DNA of 64,000 nucleotides from Argopecten irradians (Eukaryota > Mollusca > Bivalvia > Pectinida > Pectinidae): positions 38,551,604 through 38,615,603 of the forward strand of contig NC_091142.1 of NCBI RefSeq assembly GCF_041381155.1, in the 5' to 3' direction. Position 1 is the stretch's first letter, and each line of letters opens with the position of its first letter. Below are positions 50,801-64,000 of this stretch, one piece after another. The notes beneath the pieces are model-generated. The model saw only the letters and a list, made by a program, of their open reading frames with translations, made no database searches and was not told the origin of the DNA. The translations under genes were made by a program, and so were the position numbers.

Positions 50801-52389
50801 CATGTTCTATCGGCAGTTGAGTACAGATTTTTACTCACGTCTACAGAAGCGTCCAGTAAACAGGCCTGTAATTGAGGAAAGAGCCTGGACATCCTTCACC
50901 TCAAACACGTGTTTGGACGCAGGCTTAGAAGCAATCATTGCCAGCTCGTCTTTGTTGAATGCGTCCCCAACACCTGGTGAGAAAACAACATCAAATATGA
51001 AAATACATACCAATAGTGACACATACACTTTTGGATTATCATAAACTGTATTATTTTTTATTTCCTAAACTAACGTTAGTGATCAATGAACATTAAGAAC
51101 GTTTTACTATAAAAGACGGCTAGCAATTAGGCCTAGTGTAAGACCGTCATGTTCTTGGACTGCAAAAAATAAACTATGTTTCAGACTTCGTCATACCATT
51201 AAACTTCATAAATGATGTCTTTGATCAGATATTATCATTCTCAGACGTGTTCTACCATGGCCTTTCCCTAATCAATTATCTATAACTAACCGATAGCAAA
51301 CATGTTGATGTTTCTAAGCCTGTGGATCCTTTCGGCCATCGCCTCTGTCTTGTAGGGGTCGGTGGAGGCACCGTCTGTCACAATCACTCCGATCTTGGCC
51401 ACGCCCGGCCTGGCCCCGTTATTGGGAGAAAAGGCCAAGTCCAGCATGTCCTTCAGGGCCTTGTCAGTGTAGGTGTCACCCTTACTCCAAGGAAGACGCC
51501 TCACTGCGGCCTTCAGCTCCTCTTTGTTATTGTATCTGAATACAAAACGCATTATCGTGAAAATTGTTGTAAATGTACTTCAGCGCAGTCAAAACTTATC
51601 AAAAATAATCTTGATTAAATTAGCGTATTGATATTTTGTGCATTCGTAGTAATTGTTTTATTAACAATATACGGAATATAAAATAAACGCGGTCATACGT
51701 TTGGGCTAAATGTCGGCGCGAACACCATTAAGTATGTACGATAAAAGTAGACTTTGATTTACATGTGTATTTGATTATGTACATAGATACAAATAATAGT
51801 ATTACATCTTTTATCTGATTTCTAACACTAGAGAAAAAAAAGTGACATTAAAATACTTGTATCACATAACTTACCTTCTCAGCCATGTATTACAGTTACG
51901 TCATAAATATCGTAAGACACATTAAGTAACATTATTGTAAAGTTACAAGTAATGATGACGTCATATTCAAATATGACGTTGCACGATTGTGTCGGTAGAC
52001 AGAAACGTCAGATCTGAGCCTGATTTCGCTACTCATTAGAGAAACGAAATTGAAAGTTTTGTCTATGTGTCCATAAATACTATGTATTCAATAGAATTAA
52101 TCGGGGAATTAAAAAAAATTCAATTGTTTGAGATTTTTTTACTTCGCCGATTAATTTTTTAGTCTTATACACGTATTATATAAATTATTTGGTTACCTAT
52201 TGAGTGGGAACTCGAATTCGGACTCAGTGCTGAAGGTGATTACGGACACCTGACTGTAGGATGAACCGATAGCCAGGTTATCTATGACGCCAGTGACGAA
52301 GTTCAGCTCCTCCATGTAGTTATCCATTGTTCTCAAACTGGTCGACTTGTCCAGGATGAAGACGATGTCGGTAGGACTAGCCTCACATA
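47812..52389 (-). CDS. Extracellular protein with two VWA domains (matrilin/collagen VI-like), 5' end missing
   Basis: Six exons, minus strand: 52197-52389, 51291-51535, 50839-50973, 49790-49831, 49046-49480, 47812-47990. They join in frame to 409 codons plus TAG, all with GT-AG borders. The first exon seen begins in phase 1, so at least one upstream exon (start codon and signal peptide) is missing. VWA1 (exons 1-3) has the MIDAS motifs DKSTS, Thr in GDTYTD and TDGAS. A 14-residue Pro-rich linker (PVTPRPKPTPAPIK) is its own exon. VWA2 (exons 5-6) has DKSTS, GNTYTD and TDGKS. Both domains keep a complete MIDAS, so divalent-metal-dependent ligand binding is plausible. The tail is acidic/Asn-rich (GNDDDNNN). 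Symmetric phase-1 borders are typical of shuffled extracellular modules. VWA1 has an intron inside it that VWA2 lacks. The closest known layouts are matrilins and short VWA proteins of mollusc matrices; the exact family is not determined. Confidence 0.85.
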
Positions 52390-52537
52390 CTGGAACAATA
52401 CAATACAGAATATAATACAATAGAACACAGACCAATCGAGGTTAAGCTGATCATAGTGATGCAAGACAAAAAATATCTTTGTATGAAACAATGTTCATTC
52501 AACAGAAAATATCTTAATCAAAACAACATTCATTTAA

Positions 52538-52683
52538 TAATAGAAAATATCTTCGAATCAAAACAATATCATTCAATAGAAAATATCAAAACAACGTTCA
52601 TGTCAAGTAATAATAGAAAATATCTTCGAATCAAAACAATATCATTCAATAGAAAATATCAAAACAACGTTCATGTCAAGTAA
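52538..52683. repeat. Two-copy tandem duplication, 73 bp
   Basis: The block starting TAATAGAAAATATCTTCGAA at 52538 is repeated at 52611 without visible change, and a diverged partial copy precedes it. It lies just upstream of the first recognised VWA exon. Confidence 0.9.
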
Positions 52684-53599
52684 TTAGTGAACGAAACTTT
52701 TGGACTAATGAACATCTTAATGACAAGCCAATAAAAAGGTTAGGAATACCATAATTTTCATAGAAAACTGATATACCAAAGTAAGATAAATGGCATCAAA
52801 GACAGGAAGCAAACAAAAACTATCTAAAAAATCGAATGGGTAGAAGGTTAACTTTATTCAATTATATTTATAGGTCCCGACCAATAATTTCATTAAAACA
52901 GAAGTACAGTGTACGCATGACTAGAATACGAAGCGAAGGTTTACCAACGTCGAAGTTTGAATATGTATGAGAAATTGAGATTTGACAAGTTCTTGATTAA
53001 TTGAAAGCAATTACAAAATGTTACATTTCTAAAGTATGTTTATATGAAAACCGAAGGCATTTTCCAGTCATGTAATTCTAGAGATTTGCTGGTAAAGTCA
53101 GATGTACTTTTAAATCTATCACCTACCGCGGTGACATCCACACAAAAGATAAGAGCATTGTCATCCTACGGGTACAACTTTATAAGCTTTCACTCATATT
53201 AATGTGGATATATGAATCAGTTCAAAATCGAGCTAATAGGTACTAAAACAGCTGGACATTCAAAATCTAAGTTTATCAAACACGTTTAAAGTCATTTCCC
53301 GTTACAGTTCTATTAATTATGATACAAATCTTCTGTGAGGGTTTAGACTTTGGGACTGCTGTCACAGCATGATTTAAAGGTTACATATGACATCTTCACT
53401 TGGTATTAAGATATGTGTCAAATGTTAAAAACATTTTAACAGCATGTCCAAATCTCAATACAGAGGTCATACATTTAACAAAAACAGGTGTAATGGTATA
53501 AAATAGATTTAACGTGTGTAAATGACATTAAATGTCAGTAATAGATTTCACTTATTTAAATAACTATACAAAATAAGAGTTCATATTTGATTTATTTCA

Positions 53600-54600
53600 C
53601 AATTACAGTTGTATTTGGTTTCCAGATAAAACAATCGCGAAACTCCTTTAAAACAGATATTTGATAGTTCCCTATCGATGATGCCAATACCAACATATAC
53701 CATAACTTATATATCTATGTGGGTGATTTAAGAGTCATATATAACAATATTTATAGGAAAAAATGCGAAATCTTATTACGGATTTATCTTTGCAATAAAA
53801 CATTCGTGAAACACTTTTAGGACTGGGTTAAATATTTCTGATTCGACATAGCCAATCATAGCATATACGTATCGGGTATTAGTAACGTGTCTAAATGGTT
53901 ATCTTGTTTTTAGATATCTAATCAATTTTAAAACAATAAGAAATACTATTATATTTTTTCCCAATAAAATGTTCGTGATATCTTATCCGATGTTACCATT
54001 CATAACGTGTACGAACAATTAACAATTGTATGCCTAACTCTAAGATATGGATGATGCAAAAGTTAAATTTATGATCATTTTTAAAATACATGTCACTATG
54101 GACAAGAAAATCCCAATATTACAGATATAGATGTATATTTTCATTGATATGTTAGAGAAACACTTTTAGAACTATGTTAAATACATATTTTTTTTAGATT
54201 TTCACTCCAACCCTACTTTATAACCTTTCCAAACGCAGTTTGTATTCATCAGTCTGTAAACTAGCATCCGTTTATTATGACGTCATTATCACTGTAACGT
54301 CACAATTCACGGAAGATGGTTGTTCAAAATGGCTGTTCCATCTTTGAAGAAAATATATTTTCTATTCATTGTAGAAGCAAAATCTCTTAGGATTTCATCA
54401 AAAAATATGTTATGAAATGTAAATATAAGCATTGAACGTCTTTCAGGTGACATTCATAGCCAATATGAGTGCCAACTGGACATAGGCAAATTCCATGATG
54501 AAGTGCGCCAAATGAAAGATGTCCAATGCTTAAGTATGTCTTATCCGAAGTCGTCAGTCATAACGTATACAAACGGCTAACAGCCTAAAGCCAAGAGGTG
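53600..54600. repeat. Degenerate ~170-180-bp satellite interrupted by a dispersed element
   Basis: Similar units start near 53624, 53792, 53961 and 54142. Shared elements include AATAAAACATTCGTGAAACA, ACTTTTAG-ACT-GTTAAATA and CTTATCCGA-GT-CATAACGT. The fourth unit breaks at about 54190 and its remainder (CTTATCCGAAGTCGTCAGTC) resumes near 54540, with the dispersed repeat in between. Confidence 0.65.
54196..54540. repeat. Dispersed repeat, copy 2, with inverted interior
   Basis: It starts TTTTCACTCCAACCC and ends GATGTCCAATGCTTAAG, matching both ends of the 41340-41570 copy in direct orientation. The stretch 54432-54510 (contains CCAACTGGACATAGGCAAAT) matches that copy in reverse complement. 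It sits inside a unit of the 53.6-54.6 kb satellite. Confidence 0.65.
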
Positions 54601-57600
54601 GGTAAGACTTTTACTTATGACAGGTATACAAATGTACTCCCTAGAATCAGACACCTACTAGATTAATCATAATACCATTAGTACGTGTTATAGATGATAA
54701 CACTCTTAGTGTTGCTCCTATTCTACATTCGACAAACTATAATGAGACCATTATAGATTTATATGATAACAGATGACCTATTTAGGAGGACTCCATCATA
54801 CAATCACAGTAACATCATCAGTATGTGTTGATTATAATATATTTACACATGTCACACTATATTGCGACCTTCGGAGGTGGCCCATTAAAGAGAATTTGGT
54901 TTAATTGTCTGGTCCCAAACTCTCACAGTGAAGTGATTCTACAGACTTCGGCACTATATCAAATTAACCAAGAGCTCAAATATAGTTCTATGATGGAATC
55001 CCTATAAGAAGAACTTTGCGGTTTATACCGAAATGTTATGTCAATATTTAAGTATCAACACGAGTTTTATACTGTATCTTGATTATAAATAGAAGTATAG
55101 AATATAAATTGCATCTCTGGAATCTTTCTAGAAAAACGATATAACTAAATTGTGACTTTCACTGAATAAATGTAGTTGGCGTTATCCCATGCAAGGGCTT
55201 GTAACGGAACGAACTATGTAAAATCCGGTAATTCTAAAATGAAGTGTATTCTGTGAACATATAACCTCCTGGGAAGTACGGTTAGGTGGAGGATGGGATT
55301 CAATTCGAAGAATGACGTAGGATTAGGATACAAACAAGCTTTTCACTAATATAAAGCTCGTTTTATTCGGGTAACTTCAAGTTTTACCACTATCTGTGGT
55401 CATCGAGTTCACGAAGTTTTACTGTGTTGTAAGAGTCATGACCGAGAGTATTTGGTACATGTTAAAGTTTTGTAAAGATTGTCCGTATTATTTTCACGAA
55501 AATAATCTTGATAAAACCTAAGTTTATCAATACAAACATATCATTAACAGCCTGAGAGATAACCTTCTGCTGAAAGTACTCTGGGCATGACCTGGCTTTA
55601 CAACAGATAAAATTATGTATGTGACAAAGGAGGCTGACCACAGCGCTGATCAGCTGACCAGTAATCTGGATTATAGGTTAATTAGTACTGTTCAGCTGTG
55701 CAATAACCTCTCTGTAATACACGTAATCCGTTTACCCTGTTAGATAGGATCAGAAAAACTTAGACTGGTGTCAGCAATATCCGTAATGGGGAGAAATCAA
55801 CGAACGAAGGACCGCGCTCCGATTTCTCGAATCAAAACTGTAGACTTAGTCAAAACATCAGTTTTTCCCTTTTGTTATTTATATAAAAACCTTAGACATA
55901 AGTCAGTTTTTGACTTGAATTTGTTCCAACCAATCAGAGCCAGATATCTGACCCATTATGAACGATGCTGTACTTGATGAATTTAAGATTTAATGGTTTG
56001 TACATGATCTTATTCTTTTCTGGCATTTTTTCAATATATAGACGTATTGGTATAGTATTTGTGAAAAAGTGAGCGACAGAAGTCACTGGTAAGTGATAAC
56101 TATTCAAACAGGTGTTAACGTTATGAGCCCTGTAACGCCCATGTAAGGTGACCATGACTGCTTGAGTAGGTTTCCATTTCTTATATTTCCAAACAAATTT
56201 GCTTTTACATATATCATGAATATTTGTCCACATTGTCTACTGTAACGTTGTATTATCGCCATTTGGTAAGAAGCTATAAATATCTGGTGCTTTATAGGTT
56301 GTCTAGTAGGTTCGTTGTTACCACCCGAAAATTCCAACAAGATTTTTCACATTTTTCGCCCACAGTTTACCTGTTAGTCCTTCCATATATGGGTTCAGGT
56401 ATTTGGAAGCCATCGTTTATACTTAAATGTTCTTAAAACGTATAGTATATGAAGACGTTTAAGGATAAGACGAGAGTGCTTGACAGAAGAGCCGAGTAGT
56501 TTGTTCAGCCTAATTAGATAAAACGGTGGTAAATACCATATCATCTAAGGAAGAACAGCAAAGAATAGGGGTTTGTTTATTCTATAAGTTTGGAATTCTT
56601 ATATAGTTCTGTTTAGTACGGTACATGGGCGACGAAAATGATATCTATCAAAGCTTGCTTTTTGGTTTAAAATTATGACAATATGCTTATTTGGGTTTTT
56701 TTTTTTTTTTTTTTTTTGTTGTTTTGTTAAGTTTTTTTTGGGTTTTTTTTAGTTATTTACGTTGGTTTTTCTAGAAAACAATGCAACGCATCATTACGAT
56801 GGCCTAAAACGATTCTCGAAATATTAGTCCGCGCATACGTATGCAATAACTCTAATGACCTCTCAATTTTACTATGCACAGTTCTGCCTCTTTAATTGAA
56901 GAATTGTTCAATTGACTTTTACAAATTAGTAAAAATCAACGTAATAATGATTATATTTAGAATACAATGTTTCGAAAATCTAAATAATATAGTAAATGTT
57001 ACTCGTTCATTAATTCAGCACATATTTATATCATCAGCTGACATGATAAAAAAAGAAATAAGCAAAAAAATCAGACTACTATATAAATCAAGAACTCTGT
57101 CGAATCCTCGATAGTATCTGGTGTATGTCAGTGTGTGTCATATCTGACATTGGAGTCCTATAAACCCGATAGTTAATTCAATCCAACCGTTACCATTTAG
57201 ACCACCTGCTGAGGAGGCTTTCAAGTGTCAGTGACAGTTATTCAATTGCAATCAACATATTTAAGTTTATAAATCAAATTACAATAATAACAAAAAGATA
57301 ATATCCTAAATACAGAAAGTCTAAGCCACAGTTTTGTCCGTTTAACAGCTTCGCGTGTTAACTGATAAGATGTTCTCTGTGATAGCTATACCATACAGAA
57401 GTGTTGGCTTTGCTGCACGAAAACTTCCTTTTGATATTAAATTTCGATGTTAAAATCAGTATTTATCCATGTCTGTCTCGCCGTGAATAAAACTTCAGTG
57501 TGGTTAAGTTGTGAGTGAAGTGATAAAGAGTGATGATGTTGTGATAGGTCCGACATTTTGATTTATTAGACAGGCTACAGCCTTGTTGCTTTGTTCCAGT

Positions 57601-58440
57601 CACAGATACGTAGGTGATAACGTCAATAGTGCACGCATACTCAGGTAAATACTCAGGTAAATAAACAACAATAATAACAGGACATGCACAGGTCACACAC
57701 GTAATCGTACAGTGTTACCTTGTTCTTGTACAGAAATTTAAAAAAAAAGTTTAATGATGGATATCTGATGTTAATATAACATTTATGAATATATAAGCCG
57801 TTGCCTGTAAGTCTAGCCTATTAAGTATTTCTTTTAATTTGGAAAATTGAGAAATCAATTACTTGCCTCTGTTTAAAATGTGATAATATTTAATTGGTTC
57901 CAATCGTCCCGGTAAATGTTTAATTTTATAAGTTTGATTTCAATCAAATTGCTGTGTGTTTTTGTATGTATGTATGTGGGTTCCTTCGTTTACTTATCGG
58001 AGCTGATAGTACACCGATACACTGATGTCACATACATTCTACTTGGGAATTACTGGGTACGTCTGGTGTAGGGCATTGAAACAATGAAGACGTGAACATG
58101 CATGCATTGAAACAGAAATTAGAAAATAGGAATCCAATTATCAGTCCAAGCCCCAAAGAATGCGTCTGTAGTTTTCATAATAGAAAGAAATGTTTTCATC
58201 GTTTTTATATACGTTTTATTTGATATGATAAAATATCCAGTATACAATTTCAAAGATGTGTGATATCATGCAAGGTTTGTATTGAATGCAAAGTCATTTT
58301 TGTCTCGTTTAACACTCATTTTACCTATACATACATATTACCTAACACTTCCTGATACATCCTCTCGATTAATGACAGCAGGAAAGAACCACGATAAGTA
58401 TCGATTACTTTAGAGGAGAACTACCTTAGGTATAAACTCA
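54600..58440. other. Non-coding stretch, possibly 5' flank or intron of the VWA gene
   Basis: No exon is supportable. It contains a T-rich run interrupted by G (about 56694-56755), a 14-bp doublet ACTCAGGTAAAT (about 57640-57665) and short GTAT repeats near 57963. The missing 5' exon of the VWA gene should lie here or further right, but no short signal-peptide exon with a phase-1 donor was convincing. Confidence 0.45.
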
Positions 58441-58449
58441 CATGTACAA

Positions 58450-58590
58450 TGAAACCTGCCGTAGCGACCACCTCTGTATAAAGACCGCCTCCTTAACAAG
58501 AAAACTTTCTTAGTATCCAAACTGATATATTTCAACACAATTTGCCGTGTGTAAAGACCACTTGGTTATACAGGCCATACTACACATGTT
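58450..58590. repeat. Dispersed-repeat fragment with internal GTAAAGACCACxT motif
   Basis: GACCACCTCTGTATAAAGAC, then GACCGCCTCC, and later GTGTAAAGACCACTTGG form a loosely repeated pattern of a type I recognise from invertebrate dispersed repeats. Only one degenerate copy is present here. Confidence 0.4.
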
Positions 58591-61500
58591 CAACTTTATA
58601 CAAACTGTACATCCAAAAAGCTTTAATAATATTATTTCGAGCAACTGAGAATTCTTGGTCTTTCTATCATTGATGATAGCTCATTGCAAGAGTGCATAGT
58701 ACCCTGATAGCTACCACACTTTCTGTATACTTACTCACTCTTAATACCAACAATACATATGAAAGTCATGCTGCCCACTTACTCACTGATACCTAGTGAT
58801 ACATCTATATACACCTAAGTCCAGTTTGTATACCCATAATGTCCAGTTTAATCCACTGTATCTAGTAATGGTTAAATCCACAGTGTCCAGTTGTTGAACT
58901 CTTGCTCCCTTACCCATCCCATGCACGACTAATTATAACCCACTCCATCAGCAGGAGTTGCCACCACCTACATACTAGTGTGTAATGTCACTGTTAGGTC
59001 AAATAGATGGAGTCATGTAAGTGGTAAACCAGTAACTAACTACAATTTAACTGCCATCAGAAAGTATGCAATCTGTCCACAGACTTAGTTTAATAATTCC
59101 GTTATGCCAAAATCAATCCATACAGATCTAGCTAATTACCAAACTATTTATAAAATCTTAATCATAATTACTAATATACACTTCGAAATAAATCTCTATA
59201 ATTCCATTTAGAAATAATACTTTCCAATTTTTATTCGATCTCCAATAGGTTATTTAATTTTTGTACTCGTTTACGTTCCTTGTTAAAATTTCGATCTAGG
59301 TGTTAATACAAAATTTCACCATAGGCTAGTAAAATTTAAATCTAATACAAAGAAAAACTAACGACATATCCTTTACAAATGCTTAGTACTAAAAAATCTG
59401 TTTACTGATAGTGTAGATCTCTTTAATAAGATATCGATTTTGTGTGGAAAATCAATATCATTTCACATAACCAGGCTTATTATAGACTATCTTATCGAAC
59501 ATTTAATTGACATTTCAAACCTCAAGTCGTCAACAACTTATTTCGTTTATAACTTAACAAAATAATAAGATCTTCAATCCTATAATTGTAACGTGATGAG
59601 ACTGAAGATGGAGATATATAACAAACATTAATTAAATCATGTTATACTTAAACAGTTTTATATAAATTCACTGTTTTTGTTGGATTTTTTTAAACATTTT
59701 TTTCATTAACAATTTTTGGAACTGATATAATATTTATAGTTTCCTTTGTGTTTGTCCTGATATAATGTTAAAGCTACATTGTGAAATCGTGCCTTTCGGA
59801 ATGCATTTACCTTTCAACGACCCAAGGCAAACCAAGTGTATGTACATAAACACTACATATACGAAATTCCATCATGATTATATTTTTGAAAGACAACTGT
59901 GTATCTACATAAGGTTTACCATTACATCAGGTCCATCCTGAGCGCCAAAATATCAACTTTCGTAAAACCAATATAATTATACCGTACATTGATAAAATGA
60001 CCGAGTGTTGACCGTTACAACACTCTTTCTTGTCCTCTAAGATACTCCAGTGAGTACTTGTATACTACTGTAATGTTGATCCACAGATATCCATTACATA
60101 GCCACGCCTGTAGAATTTCAATAGTCCTACAGCCTGGGGCTGTCAGGATTGTAGCGACTATTCATCAAAACATTCTGACAGACAACACTCTGCCAATTAT
60201 CTCCCTATTTATTAGTGATTATATCAATTAATTGAAATTGAAAAAGCCATGAATTAAATGTATCGCATGACTTTTGATGTGAAATGGAGCTGATTAAATT
60301 TGGTTGTTACTTCTCAATAGAATCGCATTGACACATTTCCCCGTCTCGTGTTATATAGGTAGGTCGTAGATTAGAGAGATTATTGCGGTATATATCTGAC
60401 CTTATTTATATTTCACTGTGTTAATTAGGTTGTATGGGGTAACTGCTCGAATGATGATATTTCATCTCTTTCATAAGCTGTCTCTTAGTACAGACATGAA
60501 AACGTATCACGTATTGTGTGAAATGTGTAGAGGTCACCTTGGAGTACTATTCACGTGTCTTAAAATAACTATCCGATAACAATATCAAAGAACCAAAAAC
60601 GTAAAAATGAATATATATATCACATGTGATTCTCAACCAAAATAATGAAAGTTAAAACGTCGATTAGAGATTTCAACCCACGCCAAGATTAACTTACTTA
60701 TAAACAAAAGTGGAAAACGGTGTTGATTTTATATGTTTTTAAAACTAACTATCCGGAAGATATTTGAGAAGTAAACAAGACATGTTTACCTTAAATGGCT
60801 ACCTTTCGTAAATAACTTATTTTGGAGAAGAGGACGATAAATAAGAGTTGGAGGATTGGCCTTGAACAAACCCTCCCACCAAAAAGGGAAACAATGTAAT
60901 AATAATATATTGATATATAAATTATATTACAGGAATAGTTCTAGAAAATAATATCTGTAAATAAAGAAAAGAAGTCGGAGCAAAAACATCATACCAGCAC
61001 ATACACATAGGAACACCTTTTGTTTGATTGGTTGTTTATAGTCAAGATTTAGGTTACAAATGTAGCTTCAGTTAATTGAAATCAATATTTCATTTTTTTT
61101 TTACACAGACATTTGTCTACCTGGTCCACGGTAATGTTTTAACCTTACGTAAATCTAGCGTGTTAACAAGGTAGGACCCGGGAAAGGTAGTGTCAAAGTT
61201 CCTACTGCACAAATACACTAAACAGGACAGGTGCCAAATATCAAACTACTGAGCTCCTGCTAAGTTTGATCGCAAATTAATCAATCTAAAATATAACATT
61301 TTTCTTCATACGGAGTTTAAACATCATTTTACATTATTCTAGTCCAATATCTACTATTCAAGTGTTGATTTATGACATAGATAACATATTCAGAAGCTGA
61401 AAAATCGTTCTTACAAATTAATCAAGTTGACTAGTTAGTGACAGAAAAAAAACCTGTGTTTTCTTAGTGACGGACGACACGACAGGTATGTCACCTGGAT

Positions 61501-64000
61501 TTGATAAGGACGTTTGACCCGATTGTTATCTACAAACATTACAAACCTGGTTAATGTTACACCACATCTGTCCACGAAAACGAAAGTACTACTTCTGATC
61601 AGACCTAGTGGATCAGTTTTCTTTGTTTACAGATGTAGCGTGTAAAAGCTTCCTAAAAGATGCGATCCCAAAAATATATACTTGATTTTTTTCCCCACAC
61701 AAATTCATCTTATTTGTGCTTAGCGTGATTATTTTTCTGGATGGAAGAGCTCGTGTAGTTTAATTGTTTCAAATTTCAATTGTTAACAGAGAAAACCCAC
61801 GTTGTCGGGTATAAGAAATTCCATTTAATCGTCCGAAGGGAAACTAAATCCTGGTCGTCCTTTAGCAAAAGTGAAGTGTGTTACCACTCTGACACCAGAC
61901 CTTTATGATAATTGGCTATTGATTTGACACGTAATGGTGCTTAAAACAATGAGCTTAGAGAATCAATAAATAGATTTTTAATGTACTAAGCTAGTCTTTT
62001 GTAAATACAATTTTAACATGATAGAAAATGTGAAAGTGATGAATCCTGAAACTTGAGGTCGAGCCGAAAGAAACGGGAGAAAATAACGACTATACCTTAA
62101 ATCCCATTTATGGCACATTTAAAGACGGCAGTGTTATAATATAAATAGACATATTTGATTAATCCGACCATCAGATAATACTACCACCAAGCTAGCTTCG
62201 AGATCATAAAACAAATTGACTCTTTCCCTTGCTATCATGACAAGTTCAACATTAAACCGCAGGGCAAACATGCTAGGCCTAACTGCCTTGACTCTATTGG
62301 TAGAGATTCTTCTTTGTCGTGTTGTTAAAGTGCAATTAGTTCTTTTGATTTAGGGTAAGTAAATTAAACTTATGGCATTATATATTAACGAAGAGCAGAA
62401 GCGTTGACAAGTACAACTGAAATGTTTGGACTTTTCTCTTTTTTTCAAACTCATTCCACTTAAGTCATAAATCGACCCGAATTATCTTTAATTACACCAA
62501 GAAAAAAAGATAACATTTCTTCGTTTGCTTTATGATACATATATTTCCCGCATTATTTCAAATTATTTTATTAAATGAAAGATATTATACAGCTTGATGT
62601 CCAAACAAATGGACGCCCCTCAACAGTATGCGTTCCTCAAACGACCAATTTTGACGTGTATGGACATACCACACGTGTTCTGACCATGTATTGACTCAAT
62701 CGCTGTCGGGGTAAAATAACCATATACGGTTACTGGAGATAGATGTATTCACTTTTAAACAGCTTGATGTATTACAAGATGTTCTTTGAAAAGACACTTT
62801 ACTTCACCGCACTTGATGTGTGGTAAACAGGGTCAATGTCCACGGCGACATTGGGCGGTTATTATTATATCTATACTATCATTATTTATATATTATTTTA
62901 CATAGGAAATGTGATAATCACAAGAATGACATCCCGTCAACGCATAACAAGCTTAACGTATTTCCTGTTATTATTATTTATGATTTATCTTTTATGATTT
63001 AAGATATTTTGATAATATATCCATTATAAGTTTTAATGGAGTGACTCTAAGTCTTAGTTTGATATTTTAATAATAAAATCAACTCCTAATAAGAGCAAGA
63101 TGATACTTTATCAAATGACACTTTGATCACCATTTGATAGTTTCCTTCGCACTCATCCTGGTCATTTATACGGGATATTGTTTCATCTAATTTCTGTATA
63201 TACCGAGACGATTTAAACGACAGAGACCTATTCCTTACAGAAATGTGACATAAAGTATGTAAGTGATTATAGTTTTTTTGTTCATGTTTTACGTGTGACA
63301 TGACAGATGGCGGTAAAACCTGTTATGTTAATATTCTTTAGAAGGTTTCTGACACCCTACTTGTTTGGCAAACATATTTCTCCTCGTGTTATGTTACACC
63401 GACCAAGGGGACATACATTATATACACACTTCAGGCTTTCAGTATTTAGGTAGATGACAATCAAGATGAAATTTCGAAAAGAAATGTGATAAAATATGTA
63501 TTAGTATGACCCTATATTATCATAGGTCACCGACCCTATAATAATTTGATAACAAGACTGATAAAAAAACGTCACGTTACAATCATGGACAGTGGGACAT
63601 GTTAGACCGTCAAGACCGTCACGTACAGTAGTATTGATTGGCTATCGATTTAAATCGTATGAATCAATAATTTTAATCAATCAAATAAAACCGCCGACCT
63701 AATGATCAAGAGGCGCTTAACATATAATATAAACATAACCGTAATCCAAAATCAGAATCAATTTAAAGACGTTGACGAAACCACATGACATAAAACAAAG
63801 ATAATTTAGTAGGACAGAAAAAAGTTTAAATATATAGTAAAGTTCTTGTCTCGAATAAGCAGATTGTATTGCTTTATATTGATAAATTATTTGTCGTCTT
63901 TCTTTTACTCGTGTTAGCTTATTGATAACCTAGTTTGCTCGATATACTTCAACTTCCTGACAAAACACCTCGACAGTATAATAAAAATAATGTGTGATCA
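58591..64000. other. Non-coding AT-rich stretch
   Basis: No gene, RNA gene or tandem array recognised on either strand. The remaining open frames (62820-63002 plus, 63086-63301 minus) have no domain, codon bias or splice context. Confidence 0.45.

Noticed and set aside
52193-52435. Reading VCVLLYYILYCIVPVCEA before VWA1 as an uninterrupted signal peptide
   Set aside because: No ATG exists in this frame before an upstream stop, and the stretch is a good polypyrimidine tract ending in TTCCAG, so it is read as intron.
58740-58775. Possible 5' exon of the VWA gene (MTFICIVGIK, then GTGAGT, phase 1)
   Set aside because: The phase fits, but the peptide is too short and weakly hydrophobic for a signal peptide and no promoter is evident.
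63086-63301. Minus-strand 71-codon open frame
   Set aside because: No domain, codon bias, splice context or neighbouring exon.

Overview
The window is AT-rich animal nuclear DNA. Spliced genes with GT-AG introns, secreted extracellular domains (FAMeT-like, PAN/apple, BRICHOS, VWA), a eukaryotic tRNA with A and B boxes, and abundant minisatellites point to a lophotrochozoan, most likely a bivalve mollusc. The organism assignment is inference from domain content, not from a species-specific marker.

Layout. (1) Positions 1-25988 are a head-to-tail tandem array of a roughly 1.47-kb unit. Each full unit carries one tRNA-Leu gene (anticodon TAG) on the minus strand: 17 copies, 7 of them identical at 80 nt. 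The array continues off the left edge and ends on the right in a unit that has lost its tRNA. The unit is itself an old, diverged dimer. (2) Positions 26006-29580 hold an inverted repeat, a 26-bp minisatellite and a 69-bp minisatellite. (3) A minus-strand gene (37518 down to 29803, three coding exons) encodes a signal peptide, a FAMeT-like domain and a PAN/apple domain. It has an in-frame TGA at a normally Trp position, and one intron is nearly filled by a 61-bp minisatellite. (4) A plus-strand gene (39551-43509, five coding exons, 168 aa) encodes a secreted BRICHOS-type protein. It is divergent from gene 3, and a C-rich minisatellite lies between them. Its introns hold a young 62-bp minisatellite, a dispersed repeat and a MITE-like element with a 6-bp target duplication. 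(5) At 44350-44735 an inverted, diverged relic of the tRNA-Leu unit survives outside the array. (6) A minus-strand gene (52389 down to 47812, six exons seen, 5' end missing) encodes a secreted protein with two VWA domains. (7) From about 52.5 to 64 kb I see repeats and no supportable gene.

The three protein genes look like independent secreted or extracellular products; nothing in the sequence ties them into one pathway. The most unusual feature is the amplified tRNA-Leu(TAG) array with its dimeric unit, its exchange history and its outlying relic.
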